Shown piece after piece: positions 1 to 6,925 of a DNA stretch of 22,232 bases. Made by a program: the position numbers and the translations under genes. Location: assembly GCA_900546735.1 (NCBI GenBank), contig URDW01000014.1:1-22232 (forward strand), in the 5' to 3' direction. This stretch comes from an uncultured Oscillospiraceae bacterium (GTDB lineage Bacteria; Bacillota; Clostridia; Oscillospirales; Acutalibacteraceae). A model generated the notes under the pieces. The model was not told where the DNA came from. It saw only the letters and a list, made by a program, of their open reading frames with translations, and did no database searches. The first letter of the stretch is position 1; each line of letters starts with the position of its first letter.

Positions 1-1
1 C

Positions 2-712
2 ACCGAGGCGCAGGACTGGGCCGAAATGCTTTTTCGCATGTACAACCGCTGGGGCGAGCGCCACGACTTCAAGGTCTCTACGCTCGACTACCTGGACGGC
101 GAAGTGGCCGGCCTGAAGAGCGCCACGATTTTAATTGAGGGCGAAAATGCCTACGGCTACCTGAAAGGCGAAATGGGCATCCACCGCCTGGTGCGCGTGT
201 CGCCGTTTGACTCGTCCGGCCGCCGCCACACCTCGTTTGCCTCGGTCGAAGTCATGCCCGAGATCGACGAGGACGTAGACGTGGAGATCAACGAGGAAGA
301 CATTAAAATGGACGTGTACCGCGCCAGCGGCGCGGGCGGCCAGAAGGTCAACAAGACCTCCTCTGCCGTGCGCCTGACCCATATTCCGACCGGCATCGTC
401 GTGGCCTGCCAGGTGGAGCGCAGCCAGCACCAGAACCGCGAAGTGGCCATGAAAATGCTGAAATCCAAGCTGATCGAGATCAAAGAGCGCGAAAACCTGG
501 AAAAGATCGAAGACATCAAGGGCGAACAGCGCGAGATCGCCTGGGGGTCGCAGATCCGCTCCTATGTATTTATGCCGTACACGCTGGTCAAGGACCACCG
601 CACCGGTTACGAAGCCGGCAACATCAGCGCCGTGATGGACGGCGATATTGACGGCTTTATCAACGCATACCTGAAAATGAAGAGCATTGAATCCACCGAG
701 GAAGGCAGCTGA
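2..712 (+). CDS. prfB: Peptide chain release factor 2 (RF2), 3' part
   Basis: RF2 recognises UGA and UAA stop codons in the ribosomal A site and triggers peptidyl-tRNA hydrolysis. The reading frame is open from base 2, so the N-terminal part, including the usual programmed frameshift site, lies outside the window. The stop-codon-reading tripeptide SPF (bases 200-208, followed by [10 protein letters not shown]) identifies RF2 rather than RF1, which carries PxT there. The catalytic GGQ motif (bases 335-343, context [11 protein letters not shown]) sits in domain 3. The C-terminal block with WGSQIRSYV and KDHRTG is typical of the family. The C-terminus has a normal length, with a short charged tail. 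An MgtC-like gene begins 6 bases after the stop, so the two are probably co-transcribed. I am confident of both family and RF2 subtype. Confidence 0.97.
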   Translation, partial: TEAQDWAEMLFRMYNRWGERHDFKVSTLDYLDGEVAGLKSATILIEGENAYGYLKGEMGIHRLVRVSPFDSSGRRHTSFASVEVMPEIDEDVDVEINEEDIKMDVYRASGAGGQKVNKTSSAVRLTHIPTGIVVACQVERSQHQNREVAMKMLKSKLIEIKERENLEKIEDIKGEQREIAWGSQIRSYVFMPYTLVKDHRTGYEAGNISAVMDGDIDGFINAYLKMKSIESTEEGS

Positions 713-717
713 TTCTG

Positions 718-1302
718 TTGGATTTTGAAATTTTAGACATTTTAACACCGCTTGGGTTCACCCTGCGCGTACTGCTGGCCATTGCGCTCGGCTTCATCAT
801 CGGGCTGGAGCGGCAGTGGACACGCCACGAAGCCGGCATCGTAACGAACGTCATCGTGTGCGTGGCCTCGTTCGGCTACACGGCCTTTTCCTACCTGGTC
901 GACCCGGACGCGAACGACCTGACGCGTATTGCCGCCAATGTGGTGACCGGTATCGGTTTTCTGGGCACCGGCGTCATTTTGCGTGACGGCGCAAACATCC
1001 GCGGCTTGACCACGGCGGCCACCGTTTGGGCCAGCGGCGCCGTTGGCCTGCTGTGCTGCGTAGACGACATTTCTTTTGCGATCATTCTGGCCGCATTCGT
1101 CGTGATCGCGCACCTGCTGCTGCACCCGCTTTCCGTTTACATAAGAAAGAAAAGGAAACACAGCCGCAGCCAGCACCGCAGCCACGAGACCGTGCTGCAG
1201 AAAACGCGCAGCAAGCTGCGTCTGAACGGCCCTGAAAAGAGGGAATACGACGAAGACGATGACGACGAAGATGAGGAAGAACACGACACGGCGCCCGTCT
1301 GA
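718..1302 (+). CDS. MgtC/SapB family inner-membrane protein
   Basis: This 194-residue protein starts at TTG 718 with GAGGAAGG 11 bases upstream; no in-frame ATG would keep the conserved N-terminus. It has about four to five hydrophobic helices. It carries MgtC/SapB hallmarks: GFIIGLERQ after the first helix, GIGFLGTGVILRDG and IRGLTTAATVWASGAVGL. Family members are linked to Mg2+ starvation, acid adaptation or modulation of F1Fo ATPase in pathogens; in Firmicutes the role is mostly unknown. The soluble tail (from about residue 140) is first strongly basic and then becomes a run of Asp/Glu (about residues 178-190), which I do not associate with standard MgtC proteins. Transcription probably continues from prfB and stops at the hairpin overlapping its stop codon. 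Confidence 0.88.
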   Translation: MDFEILDILTPLGFTLRVLLAIALGFIIGLERQWTRHEAGIVTNVIVCVASFGYTAFSYLVDPDANDLTRIAANVVTGIGFLGTGVILRDGANIRGLTTAATVWASGAVGLLCCVDDISFAIILAAFVVIAHLLLHPLSVYIRKKRKHSRSQHRSHETVLQKTRSKLRLNGPEKREYDEDDDDEDEEEHDTAPV

Positions 1303-1337
1303 TGCGTTTGCCAAAAAACAGTAAAACGCATTTTTTA
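1302..1337 (+). terminator. Rho-independent terminator after the MgtC gene
   Basis: ATGCGTTT (1302-1309) pairs with AAACGCAT (1324-1331), followed by TTTTTTATTT. The left arm includes the last base of the stop codon. Confidence 0.7.
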
Positions 1338-1338
1338 T

Positions 1339-1366
1339 TTGCATTTTTTACAAAACGCCTTATATT
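1339..1366 (+). promoter_or_regulatory. Possible promoter upstream of the deacetylase
   Basis: TTGCAT (1339-1344) and TATATT (1361-1366) are 16 bases apart. Transcription from here would run at once into the hairpin at 1379-1421. The -35 match is weak, and a sporulation sigma factor could equally read this AT-rich stretch. Confidence 0.3.
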
Positions 1367-1378
1367 TTTCCGGGCATG

Positions 1379-1424
1379 AAAAAACCGCCGCAAACAAACA
1401 ATAGGTTTGAGGCGGTTTTTTATA
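1379..1424 (+). terminator. Terminator or attenuator hairpin upstream of the deacetylase
   Basis: AAAAAACCGCC (1379-1389) pairs with GGCGGTTTTTT (1411-1421). An inner CAAAC/GTTTG helix (1391-1395 with 1405-1409) extends the stem. The U-tract lies in the right arm. It is the second terminator in tandem after the MgtC gene, or an attenuator if the 1339-1366 promoter is real. Confidence 0.75.
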
Positions 1425-1445
1425 TTTTGAAAACCGGCAAAAGCC

Positions 1446-1460
1446 GCTTTCAACCGTTTT
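1446..1460 (+). repeat. Intergenic 15-base motif, copy 1
   Basis: GCTTTCAACCGTTTT, in the leader of the deacetylase gene. A near-identical copy (one mismatch) lies at 6482-6496. Here it overlaps a hairpin CGGCAAAA/TTTTGCCG (1435-1442 with 1457-1464) just before the ribosome site. Confidence 0.45.
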
Positions 1461-1482
1461 GCCGCCTCAGGGAGGCAAGAAT

Positions 1483-2340
1483 ATGAAAAAAATGCTGCTT
1501 GTGCTGCTGGCGTGCGCCATGCTTTTTGCCGGCTGCACCCGGCAGGAAAGCAAGGACGACGCGGCCGAAAGCTCGGCGGCGCAGACATCGGAAAGCGAAG
1601 CGACGGCAGCGGACTACACGACCTCGCCGCCGGCGGACGCCATGCAGGCCGACTTTGGCGATTATTCGCGCGACAAGGTCATTTGGGGCCCCGGCAACAC
1701 CGTGGACCACCAGCGGCCCGCCGACCCGGTCAGTTTGCAAAAGCAATTCGGCGATCTGGGCGCAACGTTCATCGGCCCCGACACCAAAACGATTTGCCTG
1801 ACGTTTGACGAGGGTTATGAAAACGGCTACACGCCGCAAATTCTCGACACACTGAAAGAAAAAGGCGTAAAAGCCGTTTTCTTTGTGACGTATGACTTTG
1901 CAAAGGCCAACCCAAAACTGGTGCAGCGCATGATCGACGAGGGGCACATTGTGGGCAACCACACCTACCGCCACTACACGATGGACGAGGTAGACCTTTC
2001 CGTGGCGGAGGAAGAGATCCGCGTGCTGCACGACTACGTTGCCGACACGTTTGACTACGAAATGAAGTACTTTCGTTTTCCGAAAGGCGAATTTTCCGAG
2101 CAGACGCTTTACCTGGCCCAAATGATGGGCTACGAAAGCGTGTTCTGGTCGTTTGCCTACGCAGACTGGGACACGGAAAACCCGCCTGACGAACAGGAAG
2201 CGCTGCGGCTTCTGACCGAGTCTACACACGGCGGCGCGATTTACCTGCTGCACGCCGTGTCCGCCACGAACGCAAACATTTTGGGGGCGGCGATCGACAA
2301 CATCCGCGCCCAGGGCTACACGTTTACGACCGACATTTAA
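1483..2340 (+). CDS. Lipoprotein polysaccharide deacetylase, PdaA-like
   Basis: This is a 285-residue NodB-domain carbohydrate esterase (CE4). It starts at ATG 1483 with GGGAGG 7 bases upstream. The N-terminus is a lipoprotein signal (MKKMLLVLLACAMLF-AGC), predicting an outer-face anchor, followed by a low-complexity Ser/Ala/Glu linker to about residue 45. Metal and catalytic motifs are visible: TFDEG (D109/E110), NHTYRH (H160, H164), the RFPKG loop, and LLHAVS with H257. The TFDEGYENGYT block resembles the PdaA group, which deacetylates N-acetylmuramic acid on the way to muramic delta-lactam in spore cortex; TFDDG is usual in other CE4 enzymes. Sporulation genes elsewhere in the window agree with that role. 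A general peptidoglycan deacetylase is the alternative. It is monocistronic, bounded by terminators on both sides. Confidence 0.88.
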   Translation: MKKMLLVLLACAMLFAGCTRQESKDDAAESSAAQTSESEATAADYTTSPPADAMQADFGDYSRDKVIWGPGNTVDHQRPADPVSLQKQFGDLGATFIGPDTKTICLTFDEGYENGYTPQILDTLKEKGVKAVFFVTYDFAKANPKLVQRMIDEGHIVGNHTYRHYTMDEVDLSVAEEEIRVLHDYVADTFDYEMKYFRFPKGEFSEQTLYLAQMMGYESVFWSFAYADWDTENPPDEQEALRLLTESTHGGAIYLLHAVSATNANILGAAIDNIRAQGYTFTTDI

Positions 2341-2404
2341 CGGCGAAAACGGCGCAAAGCAGACACAGGGTGTACAAAAACTGAAAATTCCATTTCACAC
2401 AGAG

Positions 2405-2434
2405 AAAAAGGGCTTTGCAGGAAGGCCCTTTTTT
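2405..2434 (+). terminator. Terminator after the deacetylase gene
   Basis: AAAAAGGGC (2405-2413) pairs with GCCCTTTTT (2425-2433), with an 11-base loop. The T-run of the right arm runs directly into the extended -10 element of the next gene. Confidence 0.85.
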
Positions 2435-2442
2435 GCTATAAT
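2414..2442 (+). promoter_or_regulatory. Extended -10 promoter for the M20 peptidase operon
   Basis: TGCTATAAT (2434-2442) is a perfect extended -10 element. A partial -35 (TTTGCA 2414-2419 or TTGCAG 2415-2420) lies in the terminator loop, 16-17 bases upstream. The predicted transcript start is near 2449. Confidence 0.7.
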
Positions 2443-2493
2443 CAAATGGGGATTTATTTCCAAAAATCAAAAAAACCGAAAGGACTGAGCCGA

Positions 2494-3960
2494 TTGGAAG
2501 TTTTACTCATCATTCCGGCCGTGATCGCGGCCGCCCTGCTGCTGACGGCCGTACACGCCGCGCTTTTCAAAAAAGAAGAGCCGCGCCCCGGCGCGTTTGA
2601 AAAAGAAAACGTCAACACCGCCCGGGCGGCTGAGCACTTGAGCGAGGCCATACGCATCCGCACCGTGTCGTGCGAGGATGAAAGTCAAACGGACTGGACA
2701 GAATTTGAAAAGTTTCACGATTTTCTTGAAAAAAGCTACCCGCTGATCACCAAGAACCTGAAACGCGAGAAAATTTCCAAAGCCTCGCTTCTGTACGAAT
2801 GGACCGGCGAGCGAAGCGATGTGGAGCCGATCGCCTTTTTATCGCACATGGACGTGGTGCCCGTAGCTGCCGGCACAGAAAGCGACTGGACCCACCCGGC
2901 ATTCGACGGTGTGAACGACGGCGAATTTGTGTGGGGACGCGGCGCGCTGGACATGAAAAACCACCTGGTCTGCCTGATGGAGAGCATTGAGACCCTGCTT
3001 GAAGAAGGCTACCGCCCGAAACGCACCGTTTACCTTTGCTTCGGCCACAACGAAGAGATCGTGGCCGGCGAGACCTCCGGCGCAGACGCCATCATGCAGG
3101 TTTTGAAAAGCCGCGGCGTCCACCTGGACAGCATTATTGACGAGGGCGGCGCTATGCTGCCGGCCAACATCAAAGGCATTTTAGAGGGCAGCCTGGCCGG
3201 CATCGGCGTGGCGGAAAAAGGGTACGCCGATTTCCGCCTGACTCTGCGCGCCAAGGGCGGCCATTCCTCCCAGCCGCCGAAGCACACCGCGATCGGCGAG
3301 CTGGCCAAAGCTGTTTGCCGGCTGGAAAACCACCAGTTTAAAGCCAAAATGCTGCCGTTTGTAAAAAACCTGTTCAAATTAGTCGGCAGCCAGATGACCT
3401 ACCCCGGCCGTTTCATTCTTTGCAACCACGTTATCCTGCGGCCGCTGATTTTAAAAGCGATGACTTTGATCCCGCCGGCCGCGTCGCTCGTGCGCACCAC
3501 GATCGGCGTAACGATGGCCGAAGGTTCGCCGGCCGCCAACGTGCTGCCGCAAAAGGCGAGCGTTACGGTGAACTGCCGCATCATGCCGGGCGAATCCATT
3601 GCCTCTACGAAAGAGCACATCCGCCGGGCCATAAAAAATGACAAGATCGAGATCGAATTCATCAAGGGCAAGGAACCGTCCATCGTATCGCCCGACAACA
3701 CAAAGTCTTTCGGCGTGCTGAAAAAGCTTTCGCGCCAGCTGGACCCCAAAAACATTGTGATCCCCTACCTGGTCATGGGCGGCACCGACGCGTACCACTA
3801 CGAGCCCATCTGCGAAAACATTTACCGCTTTGCGCCGTTCACCGTGCCGACCGAGCTGCTTTTGACCACGCACTCCACAAACGAGCGCTGCCCGGTCGAA
3901 CAGCTGACGCAGGGCGTGGCCTTTTTTAAAAAATACATACGCGAAATGAACGAGGTCTGA
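2494..3960 (+). CDS. Membrane-anchored M20 family metallopeptidase
   Basis: A 488-residue zinc-dependent peptidase of family M20 (CPS1/PM20D1-like branch), which hydrolyses peptides or N-acyl amino acids. I place the start at TTG 2494, with GAAAGGA 9 bases upstream. The ATG at 2446 has no ribosome site and overlaps the predicted promoter and transcript start. The N-terminus is then one hydrophobic helix (about residues 2-24), so the catalytic domain is tethered to the membrane. Metal-site motifs from the TTG start: SHMDVVPV (H118), GRGALDMKN (D153, bridging), GHNEE (E187 general base, E188), DEGG (D216) and THSTNE (H460). A dimerisation insert lies between. Two membrane-protein genes follow immediately, which suggests coupled uptake and hydrolysis. 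The substrate is not predictable from sequence. Confidence 0.88.
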   Translation: MEVLLIIPAVIAAALLLTAVHAALFKKEEPRPGAFEKENVNTARAAEHLSEAIRIRTVSCEDESQTDWTEFEKFHDFLEKSYPLITKNLKREKISKASLLYEWTGERSDVEPIAFLSHMDVVPVAAGTESDWTHPAFDGVNDGEFVWGRGALDMKNHLVCLMESIETLLEEGYRPKRTVYLCFGHNEEIVAGETSGADAIMQVLKSRGVHLDSIIDEGGAMLPANIKGILEGSLAGIGVAEKGYADFRLTLRAKGGHSSQPPKHTAIGELAKAVCRLENHQFKAKMLPFVKNLFKLVGSQMTYPGRFILCNHVILRPLILKAMTLIPPAASLVRTTIGVTMAEGSPAANVLPQKASVTVNCRIMPGESIASTKEHIRRAIKNDKIEIEFIKGKEPSIVSPDNTKSFGVLKKLSRQLDPKNIVIPYLVMGGTDAYHYEPICENIYRFAPFTVPTELLLTTHSTNERCPVEQLTQGVAFFKKYIREMNEV

Positions 3961-3971
3961 AAGGAGCCGCC

Positions 3972-4742
3972 ATGGATTTTAAAACAAGCACCTTTATGTA
4001 CCTGCTCGGCGGCGCCGTTGTCGTATTCGTTCTGGCGCAGTCGCTGTTTTTCCTGATCCGTGCCTGGAAGCAGGGCAAGAAGATCGGCCTGGCCGAGTCC
4101 ACCATGAAAAAGACAGTCGCCTCAAGCGCACTGTTTTCCATCGCCCCGTCGATCGCCATTTTGGCGACCGTGCTGACACTTTCCGGCGCGCTCGGCATCG
4201 TGCTGCCGTGGATCCGCCTGAGCGTCATCGGCAACATCACCTACGAAGTGCCGGCCGCGCAAAGCGCGCTGGACGCCCTTGGCCTGACCGGGGGCCTGAG
4301 CCGCGAAGTGACCGACGAAACGGCCTTTTCGGCCGCAGCCTGGGTCATGACGCTCGGTTCCGTCATGCCGCTCGTCATCCTGCCGTTTGCCGTAAAATTT
4401 ATTCAAAAAAAGATCGGCTCAGCCGTGCACAAAAACGGCGCGTGGGCAAACGCCATGAGCACCGCCGCGTTTACCGGACTGATCTCTGCCTTTATCGGGC
4501 GCGCGATCCTCGGCAGCGGCGAACCCGACGTGCTCGGCGACGGCGCCGGTGTCTTAAGTGTGGCGGCGCTTTTCACCTCCATGCTTTTCATGTGGATATT
4601 TATGCAGATCAACAAAAAGAAACCGATGGCGTGGCTCGACACGTTCGCCATGCCGCTGAGCCTGTTTATTGCACTTGGGGTCGTCATGCTTTTGAACCAG
4701 GTGCTGCCGGGCGAGATCGCCGCATTGGAATGGAGGGGCTGA
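3972..4742 (+). CDS. DUF5058 family multi-pass membrane protein
   Basis: A 256-residue integral membrane protein with about six to seven hydrophobic helices. It starts at ATG 3972 with AAAGGAG 5 bases upstream; that ribosome site begins at the last base of the M20 stop. I recognise it as DUF5058-like from the N-terminal helix followed by a basic loop (RAWKQGKKIGL), and then SSALFSIAPSIAILATVLTL and GIVLPWIRLSVIG. The family has no established biochemical function as far as I know. The next gene begins one base after its stop and encodes a second membrane protein, so the two probably form a hetero-oligomeric transporter or channel. A peptidase upstream in the same operon suggests a peptide or amino-acid-derived substrate; this is inference. 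Confidence 0.8.
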   Translation: MDFKTSTFMYLLGGAVVVFVLAQSLFFLIRAWKQGKKIGLAESTMKKTVASSALFSIAPSIAILATVLTLSGALGIVLPWIRLSVIGNITYEVPAAQSALDALGLTGGLSREVTDETAFSAAAWVMTLGSVMPLVILPFAVKFIQKKIGSAVHKNGAWANAMSTAAFTGLISAFIGRAILGSGEPDVLGDGAGVLSVAALFTSMLFMWIFMQINKKKPMAWLDTFAMPLSLFIALGVVMLLNQVLPGEIAALEWRG

Positions 4743-4743
4743 G

Positions 4744-5400
4744 ATGGAACGATATAACAACCGCACCCACATTTACGGCCGCTTCTGGGTCATTACGGCG
4801 CTGGTCGGCTTTATCATGATCCCGCTGGCCATTTCCGCCCACCTGGACGCATGGCCCTCTGCCGCCGCCGTTTTCAAGGGGCTGGCGCCCATTGCCCTGC
4901 TGTTTTACCCGACCGCCATTATTGAAGTGGTGACCTACACGCCGCTGCTGGGCTCCGGCGCGACATACCTGAGCTTTGTGACCGGCAACATCTCCAACCT
5001 GAAGCTGCCGTGCGCCCTGTCGGCCATGGACATGGCCGGCGTGCGCGCGAACAGCGACGAGGGCGAACTGCTGTCTACGATCGCCTCGGCCACATCCTCC
5101 ATCGTAACCACACTGGTGCTGGCTGTGGGCGTGGTGGCCTTTTCCCCATTTCTGCCGTACCTGACTGACCCGGATTCGCCGTTTTCCGCCGCGTTCAGCC
5201 AGGTGGTGCCGGCGCTGTTCGGTGCGCTCGGCATGGGCTACATCGCCAAAAACTACAAAATCAGCATCGCCCCGCTGGCGGTCGTGCTGATCGTGCTGGC
5301 CATAGACGGCTCCGTCGCCATCGGCGTGCTGATCCCGGTGGGCGTCGTCGTAGCGCTGCTGGCCACCCACATCATGTTCAAAAAAGGCTGGATCCACTGA
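4744..5400 (+). CDS. Membrane protein, putative partner of the DUF5058 protein
   Basis: A 218-residue protein with about five to six hydrophobic helices. It starts at ATG 4744 with GGAGGGG 5 bases upstream, inside the end of the preceding gene. A conserved-looking central stretch reads LLGSGATYLSFVTGNISNLKLP. This block seems familiar to me from clostridial proteins encoded beside DUF5058 genes. Some such proteins may carry a small-conductance mechanosensitive channel label, but I see no MscS-type domain here and would not use that name. The C-terminus is a short basic cytoplasmic tail. Inference: second subunit of a two-component membrane complex with the DUF5058 protein, working with the M20 peptidase. 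Function otherwise unknown. Confidence 0.72.
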   Translation: MERYNNRTHIYGRFWVITALVGFIMIPLAISAHLDAWPSAAAVFKGLAPIALLFYPTAIIEVVTYTPLLGSGATYLSFVTGNISNLKLPCALSAMDMAGVRANSDEGELLSTIASATSSIVTTLVLAVGVVAFSPFLPYLTDPDSPFSAAFSQVVPALFGALGMGYIAKNYKISIAPLAVVLIVLAIDGSVAIGVLIPVGVVVALLATHIMFKKGWIH

Positions 5401-5437
5401 CGTTTTCCGCAGCGGCCGGTGAAAACGGCGGAAAACG
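5401..5437 (+). repeat. Inverted repeat (hairpin) upstream of the nitrilase gene
   Basis: CGTTTTCCGC (5401-5410) and GCGGAAAACG (5428-5437) form a perfect 10-bp stem with a 17-base loop, directly after the preceding stop codon. No T-run follows on either strand, so it is not a canonical terminator. It could stabilise or separate the upstream mRNA. Confidence 0.6.
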
Positions 5438-5487
5438 CTGTGGAAAAGTTTAAAAATTCTGAATTTTACGCACAAAAGAGGAAGAAT

Positions 5488-6369
5488 ATGTACAAATTTG
5501 CCATTGTGCAGCACCGCAGTCTGCCCGGAAAAACAAAAGAGAACACAGACTGCGCCGTGCAGCTGATCCGCCAGGCAGCCGAAAACGGCGCCGACCTGGT
5601 GCTGTTTCCGGAATGCTTCCTGACCGGCTATGCCTTTCCGGACGTCTGCCGCAGCCGGCAGGACGACGCGCACGTTCTGCAAGACCCGGCTTTTGCCGCC
5701 TGGCGCGGCGCGGCGCTGACAGACGACTGCAAGTGGCTGGAAACCGTGCGCAACGCGGCGGCCGAAACGCAGACAAACGTCTGCATCACCGCCTTTACAA
5801 AAGGCGAAAAGCTGCCGCAAAACACCGCCTTTTTACTGGACCGAAACGGCAAAACGGTGCTGAAGTACAGCAAGGTGCACACCTGTGATTTTGACGCCGA
5901 ACGTTTTTTGGAGGGCGGCAGCCGCTTCTGCACGGGCGAGACGGACGGCATTTGTTTTGGCGTTATGATCTGCTACGACCGCGAGCACCCCGAAAGTGCG
6001 CGCGAGCTGATGCTGCAGGGCGCCGAGATCATTCTGGTGCCGAACGACTGCACCTGCATGCGCCCGCGTCTGTCCGAGCTTTCAGTGGCCGCCATGCAGA
6101 ACATGTGCGCCGTTGCCATGGCCAACCCGCCCGGGGAAAACGGCGGCTGTTCCTGCGCCTTTGGTCCCGACGTGTGGGGCGAAGACGGCCGCGGCGCCGA
6201 CAACACGCTCGCTCTGGCCGGCGAAACGTTTGACGGCATTTTGTACGCCGAACTGGACATAGACGCCCTGCGCCGCCACCGGCAGAAAGAAGACCTGGGC
6301 AAAAACCGAAAACCGCACGCCTATCTGCACCTGACGCTGCCGGACAGCGACCGCACCAGGTACAAATAA
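5488..6369 (+). CDS. Carbon-nitrogen hydrolase (nitrilase superfamily)
   Basis: A 293-residue cytosolic amidase-type enzyme cleaving C-N bonds of amides or carbamoyl compounds. The start is ATG 5488, with AGAGGAAG just upstream; the open frame extends back to GTG 5419, but that part is low-quality and covers the hairpin region. The catalytic triad is complete: E42 (FPECFLTGY), K129 (SKVHTCDF) and C162 (MICYDREHPESAR). The mid-domain and a shortened C-terminus without a fused domain resemble stand-alone amidases such as the omega-amidase and N-carbamoyl-putrescine groups. I cannot assign a substrate. It follows the M20/DUF5058 operon after 87 bases and ends at a very strong terminator, so it may be the last gene of that catabolic unit. 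Confidence 0.88.
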   Translation: MYKFAIVQHRSLPGKTKENTDCAVQLIRQAAENGADLVLFPECFLTGYAFPDVCRSRQDDAHVLQDPAFAAWRGAALTDDCKWLETVRNAAAETQTNVCITAFTKGEKLPQNTAFLLDRNGKTVLKYSKVHTCDFDAERFLEGGSRFCTGETDGICFGVMICYDREHPESARELMLQGAEIILVPNDCTCMRPRLSELSVAAMQNMCAVAMANPPGENGGCSCAFGPDVWGEDGRGADNTLALAGETFDGILYAELDIDALRRHRQKEDLGKNRKPHAYLHLTLPDSDRTRYK

Positions 6370-6387
6370 CATACATTAAAACCAATG

Positions 6388-6443
6388 CCTGCAAAGCACA
6401 GCTGACCTGCTTTTGGTCAAAATTTGTGCTTTGCAGGTTTTTT
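6388..6443 (+). terminator. Strong terminator after the nitrilase gene
   Basis: CCTGCAAAGCACA (6388-6400) pairs perfectly with TGTGCTTTGCAGG (6425-6437). An inner TGACC/GGTCA helix (6403-6407 with 6415-6419) fits in the loop. TTTTTT follows. Confidence 0.92.
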
Positions 6444-6481
6444 ATTGCCCAAAAGCCTAAAAAAGCGCACAAAAAGCGGCT

Positions 6482-6496
6482 GCTTTCGACCGTTTT
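6482..6496 (+). repeat. Intergenic 15-base motif, copy 2
   Basis: GCTTTCGACCGTTTT, between the nitrilase terminator and the PadR promoter. Matches copy 1 at 14 of 15 positions; both are preceded by an AAAGC stretch that can pair with GCTTT. Confidence 0.45.
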
Positions 6497-6530
6497 CAAA
6501 TGTTTATAAATAATTTATATATCGTCTGAG

Positions 6531-6557
6531 AAAGTACCTTGACAGGCGAGGTACTTT
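6531..6557 (+). promoter_or_regulatory. Inverted-repeat operator, probable PadR binding site
   Basis: AAAGTACC (6531-6538) and GGTACTTT (6550-6557) are perfect inverted arms around an 11-base centre that holds the -35 box. The position and symmetry fit autorepression by the PadR protein encoded 33 bases downstream. Confidence 0.72.
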
Positions 6558-6567
6558 GTTGTATTAT
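6539..6567 (+). promoter_or_regulatory. Sigma-A-type promoter of the PadR operon
   Basis: TTGACA (6539-6544), 17-base spacer, TATTAT (6562-6567). The -35 is a perfect match and the -10 matches five of six. Confidence 0.85.
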
Positions 6568-6589
6568 AAGGCTGAAAGGAGGCGCACAC

Positions 6590-6925
6590 ATGATTGCATC
6601 CGATATTCTGCGCGGCTGCACCGAGACGATCATTCTGGCACAACTGATGCAGGGCGACAGCTACGGCTACCGAATCAACAAAACGATCCAGCAGAAGTCG
6701 GGCGGCGAACTGGAGCTGAAAGAAGCAACGCTTTACACGGTGTTCCGGCGGCTGGAGCAATCCGGCGACATCACCGCCTACTGGGGCGACGAAACGACCG
6801 GCGCCAGGCGCAAGTACTACGCCATTACCGACAAAGGGCGCGAAACATACTGCAAGCTCAGCGGCGAATGGAAACACGCGCGCGACATCATCAACAACTT
6901 AATGGAGACGGAGGTACAGCCATGA
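6590..6925 (+). CDS. PadR family transcriptional regulator
   Basis: A 111-residue winged-helix DNA-binding regulator. The start is ATG 6590 with GAAAGGAGG 7 bases upstream; earlier in-frame codons lie inside the promoter. The PadR core is clear: GDSYGYRINKTIQQ (helix-turn-helix entry), LKEATLYTVFRRLEQSGDI (recognition helix region) and RRKYYAITDKGRE (wing). A short C-terminal dimerisation helix follows, typical of small (s1) PadR proteins. It overlaps the next gene by an ATGA junction and heads a three-gene unit with a HAAS-like membrane protein and a DUF4097 protein. That arrangement is common in Firmicutes and is usually linked to envelope or antibiotic stress. The inverted repeat around its own -35 box predicts autorepression. 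The ligand is unknown. Confidence 0.93.
   Translation: MIASDILRGCTETIILAQLMQGDSYGYRINKTIQQKSGGELELKEATLYTVFRRLEQSGDITAYWGDETTGARRKYYAITDKGRETYCKLSGEWKHARDIINNLMETEVQP

Noticed and set aside
2446..2493. ATG at 2446 as the M20 peptidase start
   Set aside because: No ribosome site, and it lies at or before the predicted transcript start; TTG 2494 has a good ribosome site.
4744..5400. Mechanosensitive channel (MscS-type) identity
   Set aside because: No MscS beta domain or pore-helix signature; the hydrophobic pattern and neighbour gene fit the DUF5058-linked membrane protein better.
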